This document shows positions 1 through 35,118 of a stretch of DNA of 64,000 nt, piece by piece. Below the pieces are notes generated by a model, which was given only the letters and a program-made list of their open reading frames with translations, was not told where the DNA came from and did no database searches. Position 1 is the stretch's first letter. Each line of letters starts with the position of its first letter. This stretch comes from Holacanthus passer (lineage: Eukaryota > Chordata > Actinopteri > Pomacanthidae), in assembly GCA_025331565.1 (NCBI GenBank), contig JAFREQ010000034.1, positions 3,410,001 to 3,474,000 on the forward strand, given 5' to 3'. A program made the position numbers and the translations under genes.

Positions 1-3000
1 ACCAGTAGGTGCATCTTTTTCCACATCTTTTTCCCTCCTTTGTTTATTTTTCACATCTACTGTTGTTCCCATTTTATAGGTGACAGGATTTCATTTACTC
101 CTTTGCTTTTATTTGAATCAAAAAAATCACAAGGAAAAAAAAAAATTGTGTTGAAGTCATTTCTGGGGAAAAAGAAAAATCATGCATAAAGTGAACTATT
201 TCAAAAACCAGGGAGTTCCTCAGCTCCCCCTTCCCATGTACGGGACAGCAGAGCTCAGCAGCGTCCGTGAGGCTGCAGTAGCGTAGCCCGCAGGGAGTCC
301 AGGTCGGACGGTTGCCCTACAGCTGTCTAGCTCTGCATCAGGATCCAGGGTTTAACCTCAGCCACAGGGAAGAGCCAGAGGCAGATTAATGCGGACGATA
401 TCCAGACGACTATCCTCTGGCAGTGGCCGGTGTCCGGCGGTGTCCCAGGGAAAGAAAACTGTGACTGTACTGTCGCCCAGTCTGTGTGACAGTGTGTGTT
501 CTTGAGAGGCAGATAAGAGTACATTTGACTGCCTGCCTGTGTTCGGTTAAAGCTTTGATCACTTTTATCTGCCGTGTGATTTTTTGCACTTTGCTTAATT
601 TTAGTGCTTATGATTAAAATGCTGAAATTATAAACACAGGGAGGGATTTGATCTCCACACTGGCAGTATAAGGAAAGAAAATGCAGTTGATTCTGTGGTT
701 TATGGTCTAAGTGCAGGGATCGAGCAGCTTTTTTCCACACTACCTCAGGAAAAGAGAAGTCAGAGAAACTTTCAAATCTCAAATGAAGGACAAGTCGTCA
801 GTATTTACTAAACTCCTTGCATGCCTGGAAAGAGGCTCTTCTTTTGACCTAGTATGACTGGACGGGGAGACCCATTACTGGGATCCTCTTAATGTTAAGC
901 TATAGATGGTATTGGAAAGGTTTACCCTACTTAGAACTTTTTACAGGTCTGTGATTAAGATTATTTCAAGTCCAGACGACTCTCTCTCTGAATGAAAAGA
1001 AACATCTTCTGTCATGTTAAACAAGTGTATTCTAAATTAATAGTCTATAACTGCAACTCCAGATAGAGTCAAGCAGAAAAAACTGCCGAAAGTGAATTAA
1101 CTTCAGCCTGAGAACTGATAAAACAGGTTTGCATTCAAAAGTAGCTGCTTTTATTAGAAGTGAGTGTTACAGCTTTTTAAAAGTGGTTGTACATTTTACA
1201 CTTTACAGGAATCTCGTGCTACATTAAATATCTATATCTTGTTGATTTTCACATTCATTTTTTTTGTTGTATTTTAGATTTCAAGTTTTTGATTTTCCTG
1301 GCATATAAAATTTTAAGACTAACAATTCAATGGTTTCGACAGTGCAGTGAGTTGTGCAGTACACATAATTTAAGATTGAAGTTTAATTGAATTACTAGTC
1401 AGAGTCAAATGAGTAACAGAGATTTCTCAGTGACTGGAAATTGTTTCAGGAGTTTAATGTTTAAGTGTTTAGAGAATTTGTCAGTTGTTTTGATGTCTCA
1501 TAAAAGTAACAGATCTGGATTTCAGTTTCTTTTCAAAGTGTTTAAATGCATTCATTTGATGTATTTTCTTTTAAGGCTTTGACTTTCAATGTTGCAGATC
1601 TTTAAACTCACAATCATAACCTCTTCTTTTTTGCACAATCATCAATTTCCAGAATCTGTAAAACTGCATTTAGTACACATCAATTAATTTAAAACTCTAC
1701 GTTGAAGTTAGTATTTTTTTTTTCTATCACGTTAAAAACATTTCGAGCTGAATTTAAATTATAAAAACGACAAGGGCAACGATACAATGCTATTAACCTA
1801 TAGTGACCCTGAGCCAGGTCTGTGTGTACATTGTGTGTGTGTGTGTATGTGCACTGCTGTGTTTGTGGCACTGTATTTTTATATACATCTGCATGTATAC
1901 CCTACATATATGAACGCACACAAAAATATGCATGTGTGTTTTGGCGAGGTAGGAGCTGGTTATACGGACGTGCATGTACACATACATCTATATCTGTGAA
2001 CGTATGCAAACTGTATGAATGTGTAAATGCTTTTTTGAGATTGCCTCCTCTGTTCACTGAAGGACACATTGACACGTTGGGTCACATTTGACAGGACGGC
2101 GCCTTTTACGACAAACTGGCATCGCCCAAAAACCTCACAAAGTCAAAAACTCACTACTCACGCTGCATTTTCTAAGGAGTTAGTTTATCTGCTACAGTAT
2201 GTTGACTGTATTTTATTTAAGGAGAGAAAATCATCATCATCAGTCATCAGTGTGAAGTGTAGGAAACATGCACACTCTGTTTAACCAAAGAGCATCCGAA
2301 CAGAAGCTACAATATGTGATATACTGTAAATGATTCTTTAAACCATCCTGTCACGCAGTTTATCACCTGGAAGTAATTGTACTTCCTCATGTACCTGCAT
2401 ACTGTAAATCTGTGGTTTTAGTGTCACATAAAGCTGTGCTTAGTTTGTCTTCAGGGAATCCAATTAATAATCCCTTGAGAACTTTTGGCCCGACGACCAT
2501 CCTCTTGGCCCCGAGGTGAGAGGTCCCACGACTGGAGTGTCCAACTCTCACACCACATCCCTGCTGAAGAGGCAAATCTGTTCTTCTACCAGCCAACTGA
2601 TATTAGCTTATCAGGCATCTCACGTCAGTGCTAGAAATGTTATAAACAAATATATATACACATATTTATCTGTACATACAGGATAACACAAAGTGAGTTA
2701 CAGTTCAGAGATGTTTTATGAGAGTGTTTCCTCTTCATGAAATAATTGCAAAAATGAAATTAGATTAAATGTAAATACCATAAAATGTATGTTCAGAGTT
2801 TATGATTTAATCTTTTTAAAATATACAGATGAGGACTGTTTTAGTGGGGTTTTTTGCAAAATTTTAATTACATCTGAATTGGTGTTTATTGAGGCTCCAA
2901 ATAATCTGTAGCCAAAAGTGTGAATTAAAAGAACAAAAGCTGGACCACAGTCCATTAAAATGTGCAATATTAAAAATCTGCCTCCTCAGGTCCTTTCATC

Positions 3001-3309
3001 AGTGGCCATCGTTTAAAACTCTGGGATGAGTCTGAAGCACAAAATATTATTTTATATCTTAATCATAAAAAATACCCACATGATTTTTATGTTATTGTTG
3101 ATTTCATTAATTCTCTGTAGTTTCAGAACGATTAGCAATTGTCAGTTTTGACAAATGCATCATTTACACTTAAAGTTTAAATGTTTCTCTTCAGTTGACT
3201 TTAATAAATCAGATCCATTTTACTCTCGTTCCACCTGCTGTTCCCATAGGTGCCCTTCATACAAGCAAACCAACAGGAATGCTTAAGCACAAGCCGTCAA
3301 ATGTATGCG

Positions 3310-3331
3310 CACACACACACACACACACACA
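3310..3331. repeat. (CA)n microsatellite
   Basis: About 11 uninterrupted CA dinucleotides, followed by a looser CA-rich tail to about 3365. Simple sequence of the type common in fish introns. Confidence 0.95.
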
Positions 3332-4392
3332 AATAGACACAATCATAGACACATACACACACAAGTGTGTACATACAGATGAGACCAAAGAATCACACAC
3401 TGACCTGGGGTCTAATTTTAGCGGTGCCATATCATGGAAACACCTGACTGTGTCTGTTAAGAGAAACACATCATCTTATCATGCGTTGCATCTGCATTTA
3501 TTACACTAGTTGTGCACATGGTCACAACATTTCCATTTGTGTCATTAATATCTAAATAGATAAACTCCAGCTCCAACCATTTGTCTTGTCAAAAGTTTGA
3601 AAATAACTGCATAATCACACAACATAAAGAAGAGATTACAGAAAGGTCAGTTGATATTTAATATACTGTATAACAAACATTTTATCCGCTTTTCTTGACG
3701 TATGAGCAGCATAGACATTAAATCAAGAGAAAATATTTTTTAAATATGCAGTATCAGAAAAAATCACCCTGATTAAAATACAGCAGACTATTTAAACTGT
3801 GATCATAAAGATATTTGTGCAGTTTAAAGTTGAGTTTTTTTAACTGAGAGTTCATGATAGTGGTCATTTCTAGATATAGAGTATCTACCATATAAAGTAT
3901 TTTGACACTTGATATCTTACTGATAAATTCAGTACACTTCATAAATGTCAGAAATAGTGAATTGAATTTTAAGGTTCAAGTCTTGGTAACATTAGTGCAA
4001 ATGTGGCTGTGTTACTTTTGAAGGCCAGTGTCTTACAATCTGCTTCATCACTCCAGTGAGTGGACAGAGTTGGCTGCTTCCAGCACACCTCTCTGCACCG
4101 CATGGAAACAAATATCACTGCACTTTAAGTAACAGGGTCACGGCTGGTTTTTGTGCCAAAATGCATGAAAATGATTAAAATATCCCACAGGGGTGTGATG
4201 TATCCCATCTTTTATGTCTAATAGCTGCTGCTGATGGGAAGCCAACCGAGGGAGGGAGCAGGTGGTGGGACAGTGCTGTGTTTTGTTCACATTGTTGGAA
4301 AAAAAAAACGCCGCTTCCCTCCAAGTTTTCTTTTACCACCAGCTTTGAGTTCTCATGAAGATGTTCAGGAAAAATGACCAGAGATTTTTTTT

Positions 4393-4399
<7 letters not shown>

Positions 4400-4424
<25 letters not shown>
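4400..4424. repeat. Poly-A run after a T-rich run
   Basis: About 25 consecutive A follow closely on 10 T (4385-4394). It may be the tail of an old retroposon, but no retroposon body was recognised beside it. Confidence 0.85.
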
Positions 4425-4859
4425 CTCAAAACACTGCAGTATTTCCTCATGACACTGTTTTCCAAGTGTTCAGACTGACATGGTTATTAATGGCCATGGC
4501 TGCTGCATAAGAGGGTACAGCCCAGCTCGATGGCAGAGTGGTGCTGTGTGACGGCATGAAGGGAGAAATAACTTCATTACATGTCATGACCCCCTCTTGA
4601 TATAGATATATCCTTTAGGCAGCCTGTCAAGGACTCTGAATTCATCAGGATGTAGATGGACGCTTTTTTTGCAGCCGCTATTCAATCAAAACATGAACGT
4701 GGCTTTGGTGTGCTGAGGCTGAATGCAAGCAGCAGAGAGGACTTCTTAGAATGAGTTTGTTTTATTGATCAAATGAAATTAACACACACACACAGAGACA
4801 CACACAGAAGAAGCTGCGCGTCTAATCATGGAGTGTGGGTCAGCCAGCATGTTTAATTT

Positions 4860-5250
4860 AATGGGCCTCATCGTAGCTTCACGAGGTCTCACATTGTGAA
4901 CTTAATTCCTCTTCACCACGTTAATTTGCATTGTGTCAATTGACCGGAGTGCTTACTGTATCAGCTTGAGTCTCACTTGAAATTCAGCCCATGCCCTAAT
5001 ACCATTAGGCAAATGCAAAGTTGTGTCATTTACACATTTGGAGAAAAAAAAAAAAAGAAAGGAGAGAGAGAGAGAGAGAGAGAGAAAAGCCAATTTGCGC
5101 CGGACAAGACTCGCTTGTGATTATCAGTGGATGTTATTACTGTGGAGAAGCAGACGTTTGAAGGTTATGTTTCTGGGCAGTAATTGAAATGCAAAATAAC
5201 ATTAGGATCGATGGCCATCTCTGTTTATTTATGAAATCAATATCGTAACT
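4860..5250. promoter_or_regulatory. Candidate conserved non-coding element
   Basis: This unique-looking sequence is rich in octamer-like motifs (for example TTTGCAT and ATGCAAA) and TAAT cores, and is split by a (GA)n run at 5062-5085. The composition resembles developmental enhancers found around nuclear-receptor genes. This is a judgement of texture only; conservation was not tested. Confidence 0.3.
5062..5085. repeat. (GA)n microsatellite
   Basis: Twelve GA units preceded by a short poly-A stretch. Confidence 0.95.
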
Positions 5251-6009
5251 GTCCCTCATGAGTCCCCCTCTGATTCCCAATGACGGCTTAAGTCTCTGCT
5301 CGTTTATTCTTTCTCCCCCATAACCTCCTTCTTCTGTCTCTTTTTAAAAGGCAGTTAGGGGTGTGTTTGACTTTGCAGGGAGAGCAATTTCCTGGAGGTG
5401 GTGGACGTGTATGTAGATGGGGGTTGATACTCCAGGTAAGGAGACATCATCCATGTGGGAAATCTATGCAATCTCTCCTCGTGGCAGTGACATTGAAGAG
5501 GCCATATGCTGGAAGTTGTGTGTGTGTGTTAGACTGCATGTGTATATTACAGACAGAGGAGTAGAAACAAAGTATATTTATACTCCCATGCAGTATAAAG
5601 GTAGTATTGGGACTTACTATCTTGGCCAGTGGTAACTTTAAGATTTTGTATGAAAGTAAAAATGTATTTGTGCGTCAGTTTTCAAAACAAGAGGGTTGAG
5701 ATTCATGAGCCACAAGTCAGGACACAAGTGGTGAATGTTCAAATGTCCACTTGGCCCCGTGGCCGCCTTCAGCTGTGAATCAGACCCATCAGGTAGCAAA
5801 TAAGTGAACCATGCGGTGAGAGTAATTACTGCAGAAAAACTAAGTGTAAACTCTGTTAGAGCTTTAAAAAAAAAAAAGTAGTAGTAAAACAAAAAAGTAA
5901 TGCACAACTATTTTTCATTAAAGTAATAAAGGCAAAAATTCTCTCGTTCCACCATCTCAATTTTGAATCTTTTTCTTCTGCGCTAAAGAAAACACAACAT
6001 GTATGAAGA

Positions 6010-6098
6010 CATCTTTATAGAGCAACAGATTAATCAATTAAACAATTATCCGCAGATTAACCAATAATGAAAATAATCTTCAATTGCAGCCCTAAACT
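6010..6098 (+). repeat. Terminal fragment of a dispersed teleost repeat
   Basis: The stretch alternates TTAATCAATTAA-like words and ends in AATTGCAGCCCTAAA. This is the characteristic end of an abundant fish repeat ('...TTGCAGCCCTAA'). Fuller copies occur at 25.60-25.83 kb (+) and 44.88-45.07 kb (-). Only the end is preserved here. The class is probably a non-autonomous DNA transposon, but that is from memory. Confidence 0.55.
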
Positions 6099-6608
6099 TT
6101 ATTTTCCCAGAAGGAGCTTTTGTCATGCCGCCAGGTGAAACATAGAGTGCGCACATTCTTGAACATAACGTAAATCCTAATAAAATAGAAATTTGACTGG
6201 GGATAATATTTTTAAATAGAACAATATTGTCAGTGTAAAATAGCCAAGTAAATAAGAGAGTTTTAAAGTTTTTGTTTAAAAGTTGATTGAGGTGAACTGT
6301 TCCACAGTTTGGAGGCAACAGACTGATCTAAGAGAACCAAATATGGACACAACAATTCAGAAATGTTGGACTTGATAGGCGGTAACTAGAATTTTATATC
6401 TGATATTCAAGTTTATGGCTGGTGTGTTTGCGCCGAACTGAAGCAAATGATGAATGCACAGCTTGCAGATTTTAATAAACATTTCCGTGGTAAAATCAAC
6501 AAATTACCTTTAAATGTGCTTTGAAATGTATTTTGACTAATGTCTCCTCTCTATAAACCGACTACATTATTCGCAGCAGCATATGAATCATGCATTTAAA
6601 TTTTTTGA

Positions 6609-6617
6609 TGACCTTCA
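6609..6617 (-). promoter_or_regulatory. Candidate ERR response element (ERRE)
   Basis: Reads TGAAGGTCA on the minus strand, matching the extended half-site TNAAGGTCA bound by ERR monomers and dimers. About two such matches are expected by chance in a window this long, so function is unproven. Confidence 0.2.
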
Positions 6618-7380
6618 TTTGTGCTGAACGCTGTGTCACGCGCATGTTGTTGTTACTACTTAACACTTGGGCGACACACGCTACCCCATTTTCCCGCTCG
6701 CGTGACCATTCATTTCCCAGACACCTCGGCCGCGGACTAACAGTGTAATCTATGTGTCAGGCAGGAAGGGGCACTCAGTTTAAAGCTGATAGAGTTTGCC
6801 CCAAACAAGGACAGCCTATCATAGAAAGATTAATGAACTAATTTCATGCATGGCTCCTTGCCTCTGTCCTTCTGCGCTTCCATGTTCGACTGTGTGTTCA
6901 GCACCATGATTTACGCTGTGTTCCTTGCTACAAGCTTAACCCCAAGCTTAACAACAATATTTCCCCTCAGTGGGAAAATACGTAGTAAAATATGGAGAAC
7001 CGGATTTTTAACCCGCCACTCCTCGATGATAGCAAGAGGTTGGTGTTGAGAACTGTATGCATTTTAGATTTTTTTTTTTTTCTTTTTTGACTGCTGGTAA
7101 AAATTTATCGTGCAGAATTTTGGAGGCTGGAAAACATATTTCATGGTTTAGAGAAGAGAGGTGGATGGATTCAGGATTTATGTAGGGAAGCAGGGGATCT
7201 GCAACACTGCCAGCATTAGGAGGCATGCCAAAATACACACACGCACACAAAAAATTTGAGAGTTTAAGCTGCTCTGGTGGGACGAAAACCAGTGGTCAGT
7301 GATCAGAGCGTGTGCAGCAGGTCAGGTCGGTCATATTAAACATTATGGACGGTCGTGTCCGGACGCTCTCTTTCTTTCAG

Positions 7381-7475
7381 TGTGGAGGACAGGCTGAAAC
7401 CCGTGTGTCTGCTGCTCCGAGGCGTCCATTGTGGGACCGTCTGGGCCTCTAAGAACACCAGAGCAGAGAAGGCAG
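7381..7475 (+). other. Candidate untranslated exon upstream of esrrb
   Basis: A pyrimidine tract and CAG (ending at 7380) are followed by 95 bases of higher GC, then a CAG|GTGACC donor-like junction. The 95-base block has stops in the frames checked, so it would be non-coding. ERR genes of vertebrates have several 5' untranslated exons, which makes this plausible, but such paired splice words also arise by chance. Confidence 0.2.
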
Positions 7476-7476
7476 G

Positions 7477-7485
7477 TGACCTTCA
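7477..7485 (-). promoter_or_regulatory. Candidate ERR response element (ERRE)
   Basis: Minus strand reads TGAAGGTCA, a full match to TNAAGGTCA. It lies just after the candidate 5' exon at 7381-7475. Position near a possible first exon would suit autoregulation, but chance occurrence is likely. Confidence 0.2.
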
Positions 7486-7595
7486 CGTCTGTCTGATGAG
7501 TCTTGCTTGTCTGCCTGGTTTGCACCATTTTTCTGCGCGGCGGAGCAAACACTACCCCATTAGATATTAGGTGCAACGCATTTGAGTGTGTTGGA

Positions 7596-7622
7596 GTGTG
7601 TGTGTGTGTGTGTGTGTGTGTG
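7596..7622. repeat. (GT)n microsatellite
   Basis: Thirteen GT units, nearly perfect. Confidence 0.95.
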
Positions 7623-7879
7623 TTGCCAAGGGAAGCGGGGCAGGTTGAGGAGAGTCAGGCTGCACTTAGACAACTCTATGTCTCTTTATAATAAGAGGGG
7701 GAAACCAAATTATGAAACTATGAAGCTATTTCTGTCTACGCGAATTGGTGGCTCGTGCCATTATTTCATTTCGACAGATTTGAAAGGACCCATTAGAAAT
7801 TTCCATTAAACCTAACAAAAAAACATCTCCCCAGCGTTACTGTGTGCTAAGTGTGGAATGAACTACTTTTTACATATGC

Positions 7880-8100
7880 CACAATGTCCTATTCCATAGG
7901 GAATCCCCCTATCTGGCTGCAATGATGTATTAACTGTTACCACGCCGCTCTCTCCAATTCCCTCAGATGGGAGAAAATATACCTTCCAATTGACTATAGG
8001 TGCATGCTGATTGCTAACAGGATTTAACATGAGCCCTGTGAATCTTTTATAAACCGCAACAGCCTCAGAATGAAGACTAACATAATGTTGTATCGCTCCA
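7880..8100. promoter_or_regulatory. Candidate conserved non-coding element
   Basis: Balanced-composition, repeat-free sequence with no open frame of interest. It reads like teleost conserved non-coding DNA; untested. Confidence 0.25.
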
Positions 8101-8994
8101 TCTCACACTATGTTAACAGTCCTGACTGATTAAAAATGCATAAGGAATGTCTGGGACCCGTAAGAGGAGGGTTTATTTTTTCATGCCTCATCTGGAACAG
8201 GAAGGAAGCAGAGGATCAATAGATCTGATCTGGGCCCAGGGGTAGAGGCTATCTCCTCCTCCTACCTCCTCCCTCCACCCGTTAGCAGTTAAAAGGGAGG
8301 TTTCATGTTGTCGGGGCCTGATGACTTCATGGCTTTATATAAACACTTATGCAAAGAGGTGGCGGAGGGAAAGTGCATTCCTAACCACAACGCCAAATTT
8401 GAAAACCGGGGCAGCCCCTGACAGCAACAAGGCAAGAAGTTCAGAGGAGTCTGGTCGGCATTAACTTGCTGTTAGTTTCAGACATTCTTAACATGTCTTT
8501 CCAGTGTTCTCACCCAGTTTTTAGAACCCACAAGCATTTAGCGCTGAAGTTGTGTAAGATCAGCACTGGCTCTGACAGACAGAGCCAGCAGTCCTAACAC
8601 AGGCCCAGGCCTCATTTCATGCTTTGTTTGAGAGGATATAACTGAAGCTACTGCAAGTACAAAAACATACAAGCTATGCTTCCTTGAAGAGAAATTATTG
8701 TCCAACAATAGCAGCAGGAGGAGTCGTTGTTATTTATTGTGGCACACAAGTACCCAGCCCACATAAGACAACATTTTTCAGCAAAGTGCATAACTTCTTC
8801 ACATAAAACTTTACATTGCAATTAAAGAACTTTGTATCCTCGTAAAGCTCTACAATAAAATCTGCCAGGAAACAGATTCCCTTTCTAAAACACAGCTCAA
8901 GTTTTTCAGCAAAAACATGCAGCAGTGCCAAAAGTCCACAAGGAACCTTTTGTAATTTATCTCATCTGATCACAAACAGCTTCTTTTTGTCTAT

Positions 8995-9170
8995 AAGTCA
9001 AGTCAGTTTTATTTACCTTTTAGTTATATCAAAATCACAATTTGCCTCAAAGGTCTGCAATTTGTACAGCATATGACACCCTCCATCCTGAGACCCTCGA
9101 TTCAGATAAGGAAAAACTCCCAAATAGCCCTTTAATGGGGGTAAAAGGAAGAAACTTCATCAAGAAATAG
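8995..9170 (+). repeat. Dispersed teleost repeat copy
   Basis: The block starts with AAGTCAAGTCAGTTTTATTT and continues through GAGACCCTCGATTCAGATAA and GGAAAAACTCCCAAA to GGAAGAAAC. I recognise this order of words from a repeat scattered through percomorph genomes in thousands of copies. The copy is degenerate and non-coding. Class assignment (SINE-like or other) is not certain. Confidence 0.75.
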
Positions 9171-9299
9171 ATTTTTTTTTATACATAAGTAACATTTTGC
9201 CTTAACTCTGCCTTTTCCCAAATTTTAAAATGAAATGAAAACTTAATCCCAGGTCAGTGCCTCTTCCTCTTCCTCTCCAACCTCTCACTGAAGTCCAGC

Positions 9300-9850
9300 G
9301 TAACCCGGCACCGTCCTTTGGCAAACTAACCGGGACTATTGATTGGGTCATGTATTACCCATGATCCTCCATATGCTGAGTGTAACACCTCTCTCTGTCC
9401 ATTAACAGCCTTCTGAAGTTTCATTCATTCATTTACTTCTGGCAGCCGACCAATTGTGGGCATTGTTTGCAAGATGTATGGGGCATCTGTTGACATGGTC
9501 GTTAGTTACCATTTTGCCTGAGAGAAATAAGCTACTGTAGTATATCACCTGGCATTCCAACACATAAATGGTTGTCTGTAACATAATCTATCAAACTCAG
9601 ATGAACCGGCGCGCTCCATCACAGTTGATGAATCTCTCGCAGAATGATCAGGCGATGATGGAGGAAAGCAACGCTCCGTACATCTTGTCAGACTTTTTAG
9701 CGCTGATAATTTCCTCCATCCTGCAGTTTACTGATGCATATTTACTTTCATGCAAGGTTATTTTATGTCTCTGGAAAATCAGTGCTTATTTGCATGTGAG
9801 GTAAACAGGCTCCATTTCCATATCGCCGTAATTGAAAGATTACATGATCC
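9300..9850. promoter_or_regulatory. Candidate conserved non-coding block next to the first esrrb exon
   Basis: About 550 bases without simple repeats, containing words such as ATTTGCATGTGAGG, CCGTAATTGAAAG and GATGCATATTTACTTTCATG. It resembles vertebrate enhancer-type conserved elements. It also contains an ATG-initiated open frame that ends at a splice-donor-like site at 9800 (separate entry). Confidence 0.4.
9601..9800 (+). CDS. Candidate alternative N-terminal exon of esrrb (unproven)
   Basis: An open frame starts at ATG 9601 (also ATG 9568) and runs to the donor-like GAG|GTAAAC at 9800/9801. It ends with two bases of a codon. The next recognised exon starts at 10129 with exactly one base before a TTG codon, so joining 9800 to 10129 restores an Arg codon and continues in frame into LLTR and then the canonical methionine. 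The predicted segment is 67 residues, partly hydrophobic, and resembles no N-terminal exon I know for ERR proteins. The surrounding DNA looks like a conserved regulatory element, so this may be a coincidence of phase (one chance in three) with an open frame. Confidence 0.2.
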
Positions 9851-10141
9851 ATGATGAGTTAAGACAATTAGGGAATATCTCTGACTGTTTGTTGAGAACA
9901 GACAGAATTCATTTGATATATTCTGTTATCAGCCGACAACAGTGTTTCTTCACAATTCCTGAATCAAGTAAAAACAATGACTGTGACAACTGTTTGGTTC
10001 ATTTCTGTTTGATTGCCAGGTTTTTTCACTTTTAAATCTCTTCTTCTCAGGTGCACTATTTTCATTAAATGTACTGTAAATTCAACACCAGAACTGACCG
10101 CATCTCTGCCCTGTGTGTGTTTACCCAGGTTGCTAACCAGA

Positions 10142-33708
<23,567 letters not shown>

Positions 33709-33853
33709 CACCAGGGCCGGACATTTGACAGACAGCTGCATCACCCAATGGGAGACGAGGGACAGCCCATAAAAAAAAATGAAGGTGGTGTGCCAATTGA
33801 CAGTGAAAGGAAGAAGCGTGGACTACTGAGTCATTTTAACACTTTTAAATGGT

Positions 33854-33859
33854 AATAAA
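33854..33859 (+). terminator. Proximal candidate polyadenylation signal of esrrb
   Basis: AATAAA 146 bases after the stop codon. No strong GT-rich element follows at once. Confidence 0.3.
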
Positions 33860-35112
33860 GATAAAAGAAAAGGGGACTTGAGATGGTTTTAAAAAGGGTG
33901 AATATCAACCTGATTGACATGGGATCATGATGATGTATATAAAGATGTTGTGTACAGAAATCAGGCAACCAAGGTCTTGTTATAACCAGAGACCCGTTGC
34001 TCTATATCACCTGAAGCTTCTGTGAATTTGTTTCTTATCTTATTTTCATCTCAAAATGGAAGTGTGTTAATAATATAAATGTCCGAAAGAACTGTACGGC
34101 TACGAAGCCACATTATGTGTTTTTTTTTTCTTTCTTTCATATTTTCTAATCTGAGTTGTTAAAGCAATAGTCTCTAACTGGTCTACATATAATATGTGTA
34201 CTGTATATTGTGTGAAATTGCACTGGGCGGGGGGGGAGAATTGTTAGACATATTCTTATATTCGTCATCAAAGAAAGCGCTACCCGCCACGGGTGTGTAG
34301 GATTCTCGATTTCCTCGTAATATATTTACCTCGTAGTAGCTTCATCAACTCAGCGGTTTCAGTCAACTTGGTGCTTACAGAAGGACAATGGTTGGCCAGT
34401 GATCATAGTTCACAAAAGAGTTTGCACTAAGCATCGATGAATAACACGGCAATAATGGGTATTGTGCTAGCGAGCTCCGTCTGGTAGCGTCTGAGTCTCA
34501 GTCAGTGGTTTTTGCTTATAGTGACTAAAATCCCCTCTGTGTTCAATGTCACTCACAAATATTGGCAACTAAGCATACTGTGAAAAATACACATGATAAG
34601 CTATATTCTGTGCTGAGGATTTTTAACCTAAACTGTATGGCTTCTTTAAAAAGGTTTATTTTATTTCAATTACAGGTAAAGGACACAATAACATCTATGC
34701 AATTTAATGCAATCAAATCTGCTCTTTATATGTGCTGATTCAACCCTCTGGTAGTTTTTGACTCTATAGTTTATGATTGTGCTGTATTAGATTGCATTAT
34801 ATTGTGTAGGTTTTGCGTTTTCTTGCGTTTCCCCCCTTTTTGTTTAGGTTCTCAAACAACAAGTGTCATTATATTGATAGAATTAGTTTCACAGTCGTCC
34901 TTTTGTTTTTGCTCATGTGTGATACCAAGGTCAGGCCTCTTGCATCTAATTTTTAAACATTAAACACATGATCCTATGTTTTGCTCTCAGTGTGGATGAG
35001 AGGTTAAATACTTCAAAATCTGAAACTTTGAGTTTGGGCATAATTTCTCCCCTTTTATGACAAGTGCCACATTTGAAACAACTTTTCCAAACTATCAGAC
35101 TCTCTTGTACCT

Positions 35113-35118
35113 AATAAA
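35113..35118 (+). terminator. Candidate polyadenylation signal of esrrb
   Basis: AATAAA inside TTGTACCTAATAAAGTGGCC, followed by GT-containing sequence. The same phrase is widespread in fish genomes as the end of a dispersed element, so it may be both repeat-derived and used for polyadenylation. Confidence 0.35.

Larger units (their letters stand above)
1..10128. other. Non-coding region upstream of the first recognised esrrb exon
   Basis: No exon of a known protein could be recognised here. Open frames are short and overlap on both strands. The first recognised esrrb exon (10129) opens in the middle of a codon, so this stretch is probably a 5' intron of esrrb or its 5' flank, with the promoter here or further left. 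It holds CA/GT, GA and poly-A/T runs, a teleost dispersed repeat near 9.0-9.17 kb, the end of another near 6.0-6.09 kb, and several long stretches that read like conserved non-coding elements (4.86-5.25, 7.88-8.10, 9.30-9.85 kb). Transcription start sites cannot be fixed from the sequence. Confidence 0.6.

Noticed and set aside
327..782. 151-codon open frame on the minus strand near the left end
   Set aside because: No family resemblance and mixed composition; about the length expected by chance in 64 kb.
8336..8343. TATATAAA as a possible esrrb TATA box
   Set aside because: Such words are frequent in AT-rich DNA and no initiator or exon could be tied to it; vertebrate ERR genes do not generally rely on TATA boxes.
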